The position numbers were made by a program, and so were the translations under genes. A model generated the notes under the pieces. It saw nothing but the letters and a program-made list of their open reading frames with translations, did not search any database and had not been told where the DNA came from. Positions 44,561-52,786 of a DNA stretch of 64,000 nt are shown piece after piece (position 1 is the stretch's first letter; every line of letters begins with the position of its first letter). Origin of the DNA: Enterococcus rivorum (GTDB lineage: Bacteria; Bacillota; Bacilli; Lactobacillales; Enterococcaceae); assembly GCF_001742285.1 (NCBI RefSeq), contig NZ_MIEK01000078.1, forward strand, positions 79,024-143,023, read 5' to 3'.

Positions 44561-47404
44561 ATGAAAAGTCAAAATAGAAGAAAGAGTATACCGAATGATC
44601 GCTTATTCTTTTTACTATTCTCTTGGGTGTTAGTTGTTGGTATTTTTTTATTGACTATCAGTCCTTTGAAAGTAGAAGCTTATATGGCTGTTTATCCAGA
44701 AAATGGAAGGTATCCAGCAACACCAGAAGAAGCGGAAGGTAGTAGGGTTGATTTTCGCGATGCTTTTGTTTTCCCAGGAAACTTTGGTACTGGTGTAAAT
44801 GATTATTATGCTAACCATGCTTATTTAAGTGCCGAACGTGCCAATGTGGTTGCCATTTATGATGGAGTACAAGCATCTCAAAAATCCATGGTGTGGTATG
44901 GCACCCAACTGGATTTAAATCAGCCATTTGAATTTGAATATTATGTGTTTTTATCAAATCAAGAAAAGCTAATGCCTAATGGGTTAGGCGATGGGATTGC
45001 CTTTGTCATGCAAAATGATCCTGCAGGTCCCAATGCTATTGGAGGTAGAGGTGGTGGAATTGGTGTTTATCCCAATTCTAAAACTACTAGTAATATGATT
45101 TATAATGCGTTGGCTTTAGAGTTTGACACATATGACAATGATGGCACCCATACCCCCAATTATGATGCTGGCTTATTTCATGTTTGGCCACATATTGCAT
45201 TAGGAACAACAGCAACCATTAATCAACATAGTTTTGGAAATGCAGCCATACAAGAAGTATATAATAATTTCCAGCATCGGGGACTGACGTATCCTGAAAG
45301 TCGACCGGAAGCTGATACATGGTTTGGCGCTTGGAAAAAGGTGAGCGTCAAGTGGGAACCACAGTCTGATAAGGTTAATGGGTTGTATACGTATCAATTT
45401 GCTGATTATTCTCCAAAAACAGTTTCCATTGATATTGATGCAACCTTCCAAAATGTTTGGAGTGGTTCTTCTGCAACACGTCCTGAATGGAACCGCAAAG
45501 TAACATGGGGATTTGTAGGCTCAAATTATCTTGCTGGTAATGCTTTTGGTGTCATGATTACCAAATTACCTCAGCAACCCGTTTTAGAAGTCAGTCGTTT
45601 AGTTCGAAATGCTACTGCTAAAGAAAGTGAATTCAAGCAGAAAACCACAGCAAAAGTTGGCGATGAACTTGAATATAAAGTGAATGTAAAGAATACGGTT
45701 GTTAAAGAAAGTAATATTATCTTAAAAAAAGCTACAGTTATAGAAGCGTTGGAACACAATCAGTATTTAAACAATCTTAAATTTTCTAACTCAATTGCTT
45801 CCCCAGAAAGTGTAATAATTCCATCCGTGACTTTAGATGGTAAGAATAATTTTACTTTTACAGACAATAACTATGACTATGGTCAAGGACAAAAATTTGA
45901 ATACAAATACTCAGTAACTGTTGGATCAAATACAACAGACTTTGTGAATGACGTAGCTGTTTCAAGTGTCTATTCTACTGAAAAAAAATATGGTGAAACA
46001 ACGGTGATTGTGACACCAGAAGAGTTCGAGTCAACGAAAAAAGTGGATGGCAATAATCCGATTGTAGGAGAAGAAGTTACCTTTACAGTTGAAACCTCTA
46101 TCGGAAAAGGGAGATTTTTAGCTTCACAAATTAAGGATTCCTTACCAACAGGAATGGAACTCATTCCCAATACCACCAAAATTTACAATAAAGGACAAGC
46201 AAGTTCGGCAGAAACACTAGTTGATTCTGAAGTCTGGGCAAAGAATCAATTAACGTTAAAAAGAGTGGATTCGAAACGCTATGTGATTAATGGTGGAGCT
46301 GTTGACCAAAACACTCTCGTTCTTGAATACAAAGCTCGTCCGACTAAATCAGTTAAGGGTGAAGAGCTACTCTCTGAAAAAGCAACCATTAGCGGTACGA
46401 ACAATTATCGAGTAGCTAGTGACAAGCAAAATTATTCGGTTCAATCAAATGACATAAAGTTTAAAGTCAAGACGGAATTAAAGATTTCATTTAAAGACAT
46501 TCTAGGAGATCTATTAAATAAAACCTTCATAAGCAGCACAAACGAAGAATACAATCAAAAAAACCCGGTTGTTTTGTACTTTAACACAGGAGATAACTAT
46601 GATGTCAAAGATGAAATTGAGGTTATTTCTAAAAATCTTTTGAAAAATCAAAACTTGACAGCTAAGCAAATAGATGGTGAATTGACGAATGTAATTCCTA
46701 AAGAAGGAGCTGACATTTCAATTGTTTATAGTAATGAAGGAACACTAACGATTAAGTTTGTGGATGAAGAAGACAAAGATCTTGCCGAAGAGATTGTCCA
46801 AACAGTGTCTATTGGCGACACTATTAATTTAACTACCGAAGCAGATGTTTTAAAAGTAGTAAAAGAACTAAAAGCCGCTCATTACGATGTGAAAACAGCT
46901 CCTACGAATGAGGCAGCATTGAAAATAACAAAAAAGGAAACACAAGTTAAGTATATCTTTTCTGGAAAATTACAGTTAGTTCCCGTACCAGCAACGCTTA
47001 ATTTTGGATTAAAAAATACTGCTGATGGCAAAATAATCCGTAATAATAGTCCAGAATATAAAGAGCATCTAGTTATTGCTGACACTCGCATAAATCGAAC
47101 AGCAGGCTGGACATTAAAAGCAGTTTTAAGCAAACCTTTAACTAGTGGGAATGGCAAGATAGTCATTCCTGACGCAATTCGCTATAAGAACCCAATAAAA
47201 AAAGAGTTTCCCTTAAATGCAGATACACAGGTTTTAATAGCCGATAATACTGGAACTGCTGGAGAAGTTGATATTAGTAAGACTTGGGGCGATCAAGAAG
47301 ACAGTAATGGCTTCAAAATAGAAATCCCAGCCGTTAAAGTCAGAGAGCTCGGTAAATATCAAGCCCACATCACCTATTATTTGGCAGCTACCTATGAACC
47401 ATAA
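44561..47404 (+). CDS. L-type-lectin-like WxL surface protein, first gene of locus 2
   Basis: A 947-residue secreted protein. A long signal peptide (about residues 1-41, ending KVEAY) is followed by a legume-lectin-like domain (about 45-330) with GDGIAFVMQND and ALEFDTYDNDG, the usual metal/sugar-site strands. Two DUF11-like beta domains (about 345-480 and 485-640), MucBP-like repeats (about 650-800; GTLTIKFVDEEDKDL) and a C-terminal WxL domain (GWTLKAVLSKPL) follow; the last motif reads ITYYLAATYEP. It is probably a glycan-binding adhesin held to peptidoglycan through the WxL system. The start is ATG 44561 behind AAAGGAG; a TTG 45 bases upstream lacks a ribosome site. It lies just outside the invertible segment, so its expression may be phase-variable. 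Confidence 0.87.
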   Translation: MKSQNRRKSIPNDRLFFLLFSWVLVVGIFLLTISPLKVEAYMAVYPENGRYPATPEEAEGSRVDFRDAFVFPGNFGTGVNDYYANHAYLSAERANVVAIYDGVQASQKSMVWYGTQLDLNQPFEFEYYVFLSNQEKLMPNGLGDGIAFVMQNDPAGPNAIGGRGGGIGVYPNSKTTSNMIYNALALEFDTYDNDGTHTPNYDAGLFHVWPHIALGTTATINQHSFGNAAIQEVYNNFQHRGLTYPESRPEADTWFGAWKKVSVKWEPQSDKVNGLYTYQFADYSPKTVSIDIDATFQNVWSGSSATRPEWNRKVTWGFVGSNYLAGNAFGVMITKLPQQPVLEVSRLVRNATAKESEFKQKTTAKVGDELEYKVNVKNTVVKESNIILKKATVIEALEHNQYLNNLKFSNSIASPESVIIPSVTLDGKNNFTFTDNNYDYGQGQKFEYKYSVTVGSNTTDFVNDVAVSSVYSTEKKYGETTVIVTPEEFESTKKVDGNNPIVGEEVTFTVETSIGKGRFLASQIKDSLPTGMELIPNTTKIYNKGQASSAETLVDSEVWAKNQLTLKRVDSKRYVINGGAVDQNTLVLEYKARPTKSVKGEELLSEKATISGTNNYRVASDKQNYSVQSNDIKFKVKTELKISFKDILGDLLNKTFISSTNEEYNQKNPVVLYFNTGDNYDVKDEIEVISKNLLKNQNLTAKQIDGELTNVIPKEGADISIVYSNEGTLTIKFVDEEDKDLAEEIVQTVSIGDTINLTTEADVLKVVKELKAAHYDVKTAPTNEAALKITKKETQVKYIFSGKLQLVPVPATLNFGLKNTADGKIIRNNSPEYKEHLVIADTRINRTAGWTLKAVLSKPLTSGNGKIVIPDAIRYKNPIKKEFPLNADTQVLIADNTGTAGEVDISKTWGDQEDSNGFKIEIPAVKVRELGKYQAHITYYLAATYEP

Positions 47405-47420
47405 GAATGGAGGAGAAAAT

Positions 47421-47771
47421 ATGCAAAAGAAATTAAGATACCTGCTTCTATTTTCTGCCATTCTTGTAGTTAGTCTACTAACAATTTGGGCTGTTCAAGT
47501 GAATGCGGAGGAGAATGGTGGAGTAATCTCTACTAAAGGACAGATTACTTTACTAGAAGATACTACAACAACCGAAACAAAAACATCTGAATCTTCAAAA
47601 GATAAAACCATAGGCCCACCGGTAGGAAAACCCTCTGGAAAATTACCTTCAACAGGTGAGTTGATAAAAAAGAGTCTTTCAATTAGTGGGATGGTCATGA
47701 TAGGCATCACTTTTTGCCTCTACTGGTGGAAACGTCAGCAGAGAAAAAAAGCGTTTAAGGGGGAGGAATAA
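47421..47771 (+). CDS. Small LPxTG surface protein, locus 2
   Basis: A 116-residue protein: signal peptide (about residues 1-28, ending VNAEE), a Thr/Ser/Lys-rich linker, KLPSTGE at about residues 78-84, a hydrophobic helix and a basic tail. LPSTG is a standard sortase A site. AATGGAGGAG precedes the ATG. Counterpart of 19141-19485, which has YPSTG. No sortase gene is in the window, so a housekeeping sortase would anchor it. Confidence 0.87.
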   Translation: MQKKLRYLLLFSAILVVSLLTIWAVQVNAEENGGVISTKGQITLLEDTTTTETKTSESSKDKTIGPPVGKPSGKLPSTGELIKKSLSISGMVMIGITFCLYWWKRQQRKKAFKGEE

Positions 47772-47775
47772 AACA

Positions 47776-48570
47776 ATGAAAGTAAACAATTATTTAAGCA
47801 TTGTTTTGCTAATCTCCTTAAGCGTGATTTTTGGTCAACCTATTCAGGTAGCCGCAGACGGTCAAAAAGGGGATGGGGAAATTGAATTTGAACGCATCGA
47901 TGAGCAAGTAGGGGTCAGAGATCCTGAAACTTTAGAAAAGGCAGATCCAGGAAACATTGCCAAAACAGAAGGCCCTTTAAGAATTGACTTTGCACCTCAA
48001 TTAACCTTTAATACAGGATTAATCTCGAAACAGAATACCCAATACCTTGTTCAAGCCCAACCATTTAAAGGAGCGAAAAAAAGTAAAGGGAATTTTATTC
48101 AAGTTTCAGATTATCGTGGGGTACCAAAGGGTTGGTCTTTACAAGTCCGGCAAGAATCACAATTTCAGCATGAGACACAAGCAGATGCTCAACTAAAGGG
48201 AGCGGTTATTTCTTTCGATAAGGCCTGGACGAATTCAAAGCATGAGAAAGAACTGGCGCCAAAAGTCTCCAAAGAAGTGATTCAAATGAATAATATTGGT
48301 GAGACGTATCACTTAGCAGAAGCTGAATTTGAACATGGAGCAGGAACGTGGAGCATTGTTTTTGGAGCTTCAGATGAAAATACAAACGGTCAAGAAACAA
48401 CGATCCGGCCATTAACGAATGAAAAAGGTCAACCAGTTGAAGATCCGACTTTTGATAATCAACAAGTTTATCTTAATGAGGCCATTCATTTAACAATTCC
48501 AGGAACAACTAAAAAAGTTTCTGGGGCTTATTCAACGGTGTTAACTTGGATTATTGCCGAGTTGCCATAA
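47776..48570 (+). CDS. WxL-domain surface protein, locus 2
   Basis: A 264-residue secreted protein with a signal peptide ending near VAADG (residue 28), and a WxL domain with motif 1 at W120 (GWSLQVRQESQF) and motif 2 at W258 (TWIIAELP). Same length and same Trp positions as the locus 1 protein at 19487-20281. GGGGGAG precedes the ATG, with four bases between it and the LPSTG gene. Expected to attach to peptidoglycan and to the DUF916 partner. Confidence 0.9.
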   Translation: MKVNNYLSIVLLISLSVIFGQPIQVAADGQKGDGEIEFERIDEQVGVRDPETLEKADPGNIAKTEGPLRIDFAPQLTFNTGLISKQNTQYLVQAQPFKGAKKSKGNFIQVSDYRGVPKGWSLQVRQESQFQHETQADAQLKGAVISFDKAWTNSKHEKELAPKVSKEVIQMNNIGETYHLAEAEFEHGAGTWSIVFGASDENTNGQETTIRPLTNEKGQPVEDPTFDNQQVYLNEAIHLTIPGTTKKVSGAYSTVLTWIIAELP

Positions 48571-48597
48571 ATAAAACAATTATAGGAGGAAACACAA

Positions 48598-49404
48598 ATG
48601 AAATTGACACACAAATTATGTGGGGCTGCATTGCTAGTAGTCATGGGGGCGGCTGTTGCGGCACCGAATAACATTAAAGCAGACGATGGGGTTGGCGTTA
48701 AAGGAGAGGGAGAGATTCAATTTACTTCTTCTAGTTCATCGTCTACTTCTTTCACAAATTCCAGTGGGAGTGGGACCGATGTCATTACTTCAGGCGGAGC
48801 AACTTCGGATGCTAATGGTTTTGGAATTTCTTATGTTAGTGATCTGAAATTTGGTAAACATGGGATTGTCACAGATGGTAACCAAAATGGACCTTATTGG
48901 GCAACTAAGTGGATTGGGAATGCCGGGAATAAAGACCAAGTAGAAAATTCAAACTTTATCAATTTTGAAGATGTGCGGAATATTGCCGACCACAAATATG
49001 AAATTACCGCAGAGATTAGCCAAGAATTCACGCAAGCAGTGAATGGTGTGGATAAAAAATTGGCAGGGGCAACTTTAACATATAATAATATGGGCTTACG
49101 TTCAGCAACAGCCGATCCAGGACTATTTCCAGATTCATCCGCTTTAAAATCGGGTGCAGTTGTAGAAGCAGGTAAAAAGACACCGATGCTTCAAAATGTC
49201 AATACAAATAATGACCCCGTTTTTGAAAAGGGCTACGGACACTATACCTTGTATTTTGGTAAATATGAAGTGGCATCAACAGATAGTGAGTCAGCTGAAA
49301 AATCAGTGATGCTAACCGTGCCTAAAAAAGGAAATACTGTTATTTATGAAGGAGCCTACAAAGCAGGAATTACTTGGACTATGTCTGCAACGTTCCAACC
49401 TTAA
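48598..49404 (+). CDS. WxL-like surface protein with YxI in place of WxL, locus 2
   Basis: A 268-residue secreted protein: signal peptide (about residues 1-28, ending IKADD), a Ser/Thr-rich low-complexity stretch (residues 42-60), then a WxL-like domain in which motif 1 reads YEITAEISQEF and motif 2 reads ITWTMSATFQP. The locus 1 counterpart has YTVSAKLTKQF. AGGAGG precedes the ATG. Followed by a long hairpin, as in locus 1. Confidence 0.82.
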   Translation: MKLTHKLCGAALLVVMGAAVAAPNNIKADDGVGVKGEGEIQFTSSSSSSTSFTNSSGSGTDVITSGGATSDANGFGISYVSDLKFGKHGIVTDGNQNGPYWATKWIGNAGNKDQVENSNFINFEDVRNIADHKYEITAEISQEFTQAVNGVDKKLAGATLTYNNMGLRSATADPGLFPDSSALKSGAVVEAGKKTPMLQNVNTNNDPVFEKGYGHYTLYFGKYEVASTDSESAEKSVMLTVPKKGNTVIYEGAYKAGITWTMSATFQP

Positions 49405-49443
49405 ACAGTCTAGCTCCAGATTGCAAATGGACGAAAGTGTTTT

Positions 49444-49483
49444 AACAAAGTTCACTGGTTCTCAATTGAACCAGTGCTTTGTT
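49444..49483 (+). terminator. Long hairpin between WxL-like and DUF916 genes, locus 2
   Basis: AACAAAG-TT-CACTGGTTC pairs with GAACCAGTG-CTTTGTT (16 bp with a two-base bulge), followed by TCATTT. Weak U-tract, so partial termination or mRNA protection is more likely than full termination. Same position as the locus 1 hairpin. Confidence 0.6.
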
Positions 49484-49513
49484 TCATTTAGGGAAGAGAA
49501 AGGATTGAACTTA

Positions 49514-50623
49514 ATGAATAAAAAAGCCATTATTTATTTCATTTTATACATAACGTGTTTGGGCTTTTTTCCGCAAGTTGCTTCTGCAGAACAAGCAAAG
49601 GAGGATCCACTAGATTCTGGAACCTTTAGTTATAAAGTGATTCATCCAGAAAATCAGCTTTCTGCAGCCGGTTATTTTGATTTAAGGATGAAGCCCTCAC
49701 AAAAACAAACAGTTGAAATCGAACTTAGAAACCCTTCGGAATCGAAAGAAGTAACAGTCAACGTTTCATTAAATAGTACCAAAACCAACGCAAATGGTGT
49801 CTTGGAATATGGCCCTGCTGCGATTGAAAAAGATCAATCCATGAAATACGCTTTTGAAGACATTGTAAAGGCCGAAGAAAAGGTGACAATCCCACCTGGG
49901 AAAACAGTTCCCTTGAAATTAAAGATAGAGATGCCTGCTGAAACATTTGATGGTTATATTTCCGGAGGTATCCAGTTAAAAGTGGAATTAACGGAAGCAG
50001 CTAAAAAAGCACGAGCGAAGCAAAAGGGAATTTCCAATGATTATGCCTTTTTGATTGGCATGTTGCTGACGGAAACTGATCATGTTGTGGAGCCAGATTT
50101 AAAATTTAACAAAATCTATGCTGATTTGGCAAACTACCGGAATGCGATTTTCGCTAACTTTTCAAATACAACTACTAGCTTTGTCAAAGATATGACTATT
50201 GATATGCAAATTATGGAAAAAGGTTCAAAGGAAGTACTCTATGACACCAAAAAAGCAGATATGCGAATGGCCCCTAATTCCATGATCGATTTCCCCGTCT
50301 TAATGAATGGTGATTCCATGAAACCCGGCGACTATACCGGGCATATTATCGTAACGAGTGGCGAAAAAAAGTGGGAATGGACAGAACATTTTAAAATAAC
50401 CCAAGAAGAAGCAGAAAAATACAATAAGCAAGATGTCTCCCTCATTCAAGAACAAGGGATTAATTGGAAAGTAGTAATAGCAATTGTAATAGGCATCATC
50501 CTTTTACTAGTCTTGATTTTTGTCAGCATCCATTTCGTTAATAAAAGAAACAAACAAAAAAAGCAATTACAAAGAAAAACTTTAAAACAAAAGAAACAGC
50601 GGCAAACAAAGAAGAGAGACTAA
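49514..50623 (+). CDS. DUF916 + DUF3324 WxL-interacting protein, locus 2
   Basis: A 369-residue membrane-anchored surface protein: signal peptide (about residues 1-27), DUF916 (about 35-155; YKVIHPENQ, YFDLRMKPSQKQTVEIEL), DUF3324 (about 165-305; RMAPNSMIDFPVLMNG), one transmembrane helix (about 320-342) and a Lys/Arg/Gln-rich tail. The family bridges WxL proteins, peptidoglycan and membrane. The start is ATG 49514 with AAAGGA about 10 bases upstream; a 56-codon extension upstream reads through the end of the WxL-like gene and the hairpin and is rejected. Confidence 0.92.
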   Translation: MNKKAIIYFILYITCLGFFPQVASAEQAKEDPLDSGTFSYKVIHPENQLSAAGYFDLRMKPSQKQTVEIELRNPSESKEVTVNVSLNSTKTNANGVLEYGPAAIEKDQSMKYAFEDIVKAEEKVTIPPGKTVPLKLKIEMPAETFDGYISGGIQLKVELTEAAKKARAKQKGISNDYAFLIGMLLTETDHVVEPDLKFNKIYADLANYRNAIFANFSNTTTSFVKDMTIDMQIMEKGSKEVLYDTKKADMRMAPNSMIDFPVLMNGDSMKPGDYTGHIIVTSGEKKWEWTEHFKITQEEAEKYNKQDVSLIQEQGINWKVVIAIVIGIILLLVLIFVSIHFVNKRNKQKKQLQRKTLKQKKQRQTKKRD

Positions 50624-50638
50624 TGGAGGTTCGATAAA

Positions 50639-51304
50639 ATGAGCGTACTCGATTGGACTTTTATCGTTTTATTGTCAAGTGCTATCCTCTTATTATTATG
50701 TGGTTTCTTGTGTCTATTTTTAAAAATGAAATATTCAAGAACGTATCGTCTCTTACAAAAAAAACAGCCTAAAAATAAGAAAAAGCGGAAAAAATGGCGT
50801 CAACATCGTCGACAATTGCAAAAAAAAGCCCAAAAATCTCTCAGAAACATGGTTCTCTTATTTACTTTTGGATTGCTATTTTTTGTGGCTTCTTTTTACG
50901 CTCGTTACTATCAGTTAACGCATTTAAATGCAGCGGATGGGGAGATTATTGTCCAAACTTATTTTTTAGTAGATTCAATAGAGAAGGATCTAATCAGTAT
51001 CCAAAATGGCGCCAAGCCAGTTGGCTTAAAGGATAAATTTCATAGTATGACTGCAATGCTAGTTTCATACGGTAGTCAACCCCCATCAACAGGATTATCA
51101 ACCGCTGGTCAGCAACGTTTAAGTAAATATTATGCTAATACAAAAGAGTTCGGGATGAATTTAAATAGCCAAACCATTGAGAGCTTAGAAAAAAAAGAGA
51201 CGATTGCAAATTATTTAGAAGATACAAAAAAACTGAAAAATAGTCAAAAAGTTATTTTTAAACAATTTAAAGTTAATGAGTCTGCATTGAAACAGAAGAA
51301 GTAA
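50639..51304 (+). CDS. Conserved WxL-locus membrane protein, locus 2
   Basis: A 221-residue protein with two transmembrane helices (about residues 6-30 and 74-93) around a very basic cytoplasmic loop (KNKKKRKKWRQHRRQLQKKAQK), and a 125-residue outside domain. It matches the locus 1 protein at 22290-22955 in length, topology and residues (VLDWTFIVLLSSAILLLL; ARYYQLTHLNA). Unknown function, conserved position after the DUF916 gene. Confidence 0.78.
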   Translation: MSVLDWTFIVLLSSAILLLLCGFLCLFLKMKYSRTYRLLQKKQPKNKKKRKKWRQHRRQLQKKAQKSLRNMVLLFTFGLLFFVASFYARYYQLTHLNAADGEIIVQTYFLVDSIEKDLISIQNGAKPVGLKDKFHSMTAMLVSYGSQPPSTGLSTAGQQRLSKYYANTKEFGMNLNSQTIESLEKKETIANYLEDTKKLKNSQKVIFKQFKVNESALKQKK

Positions 51305-51326
51305 TCAATAACTGGAGAATTCAACT

Positions 51327-52031
51327 ATGAAATCAACCAAACCAAAAGCCAAGGATTCAAAAAAAAAGCAGATTCCCAGAAAAAAACAGAAACATATAAA
51401 AAGAAATGTTCAAAGTAGCAAGAAACGACTAAAAGCAAAAAATTACTCTAGCAAAAAAAAATCAAGTAAACAAAAAGCGAAAGCCAGAAAACGTAAAAAG
51501 AGACGCTTATTAAGGCAATTAGTCAGAGAGATGTCGCTTAGTTTATTCATTGTTTCTGTCCTCATTTTGGTGGTGCAACAGCTAACATTTAGTTTTCCTA
51601 AAATGATTGGCTACTCAATGGTACCCGAAATCAGTCACGGGGATCGAATGCTTGTCAATAAGATCGGTGCCGTCAAACGATTTCAATTAATCTATTATCA
51701 AGATCCAGAATCAAAAGAAAAAAGTATCCGCCGAGTCATTGGGCTGCCGAATGAACGGCTCAAGTATCATGAAGATCAGTTGTTTATTAATGAGGTTGAA
51801 ATACCAGAGCGCTTTTTGGAGAAACAAGTTGCGCAAGCAAAAACAAGTGAAACAGTTTTTACAGACAATTTTTATTTGGAAGAAGTTACAGGAACCAGTA
51901 CCGTACCGAAACAACAGTATTTTGTTTTAGGGGATAATCGCCCATATGCTACAGATAGTCGAATGTTTGGTTTCGTCAAAAAGAAAGACATTATTGGTAT
52001 TGTTGAAATGAGAGTCCTCCCTTTGCGTTAA
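51327..52031 (+). CDS. Signal peptidase I-like protein with Arg for the catalytic Lys, locus 2
   Basis: A 234-residue S26-family protein. The first 65 residues are extremely basic (KSTKPKAKDSKKKQIPRKK...), then one transmembrane helix (about 70-90) and the peptidase domain. Box B IGYSMVPEI keeps the Ser nucleophile (Ser97), but box D is SIRRVIGLPNE, so the general-base Lys is Arg135; box E GDNRPYATDSRMFGF is intact. Arg is a poor substitute for Lys as base, so activity is doubtful. It is closest in layout to the dyad-less homologue of locus 1. Followed at 36 bases by a canonical signal peptidase. Confidence 0.82.
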   Translation: MKSTKPKAKDSKKKQIPRKKQKHIKRNVQSSKKRLKAKNYSSKKKSSKQKAKARKRKKRRLLRQLVREMSLSLFIVSVLILVVQQLTFSFPKMIGYSMVPEISHGDRMLVNKIGAVKRFQLIYYQDPESKEKSIRRVIGLPNERLKYHEDQLFINEVEIPERFLEKQVAQAKTSETVFTDNFYLEEVTGTSTVPKQQYFVLGDNRPYATDSRMFGFVKKKDIIGIVEMRVLPLR

Positions 52032-52067
52032 ATAAACCTAATAACATAGCTGGAAAGGGGAGAGTTA

Positions 52068-52751
52068 ATGGAAGCAAGGAAAGCTAGTCAGTCAAAAACG
52101 TTGAAGATTGTGAAGAAAAAGCCACGTTCTACAGTTGCCAAAAAACGACAACGAGAAAAGTACAAACTTAAAAGGCAAAGACAACAAAAGGAGTTAAAAC
52201 TCTATCAAAGGGGACTAACGGTTATTTTTCTGATTTTGATTGGTTGTAGCCTATGGTTTTTAATCACTATGAAGGCACACCGAGTTGTTGGACACTCAAT
52301 GGAGCCGGCTCTCTCAAATCAAGATTATCTATTCGTCCGAAAAGGAGCCGTTCCAAAACGCTATTCTTTGATTACTTTTGAACCGAAAGGGAAAACCAAC
52401 GATTCCTATATCAAACGTGTGATTGGCGTTCCGGGAGATACGATTTGGTTAGATAACAATACTTTGTATCTTAATCACCAAATGAAAGCGAAGCAGATAA
52501 GACCACAAGTCAATAGTCATCTTGCAGGAGAAGAATTACCAGATGGCACCCTGAAAATATGGGTTACAGAAGAGGTAGCTAAAGCCCTTTATAGAGTCAA
52601 AAAAATTCCTGAAGAGACTTATTTTGTCTTAGGAGACAATCGAAATCATTCGACAGATAGTCGGCAATTAGGCTTGATTTCAAAAAAAGATATTGAAGGT
52701 GTAGTTAAGTTTCGTTACTATCCTTTTTCTAAGTTAGGAAAAATAGATTAG
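52068..52751 (+). CDS. Signal peptidase I with intact catalytic dyad, locus 2
   Basis: A 227-residue type I signal peptidase with a basic N-terminus, one transmembrane helix (about residues 48-65) and the S26 domain. The nucleophile is Ser77 in VVGHSMEPAL and the general base Lys116 in YIKRVIGVPGD; box E is GDNRNHSTDSRQLG. It should cleave secretory signal peptides and is probably dedicated to the locus 2 surface proteins, some of which have unusually long signal peptides. AAAGGGGAGAG precedes the ATG. Confidence 0.9.
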   Translation: MEARKASQSKTLKIVKKKPRSTVAKKRQREKYKLKRQRQQKELKLYQRGLTVIFLILIGCSLWFLITMKAHRVVGHSMEPALSNQDYLFVRKGAVPKRYSLITFEPKGKTNDSYIKRVIGVPGDTIWLDNNTLYLNHQMKAKQIRPQVNSHLAGEELPDGTLKIWVTEEVAKALYRVKKIPEETYFVLGDNRNHSTDSRQLGLISKKDIEGVVKFRYYPFSKLGKID

Positions 52752-52786
52752 TCATTCAGGTCAAGAATGGAAAAAGAGAGGGATTT

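Noticed and set aside
49458..49471. GTTCTCAAT shared between the locus 2 hairpin and the recombination core
   Set aside because: Only nine bases match, the spacer differs, and the hairpin stem explains the sequence; treated as chance.
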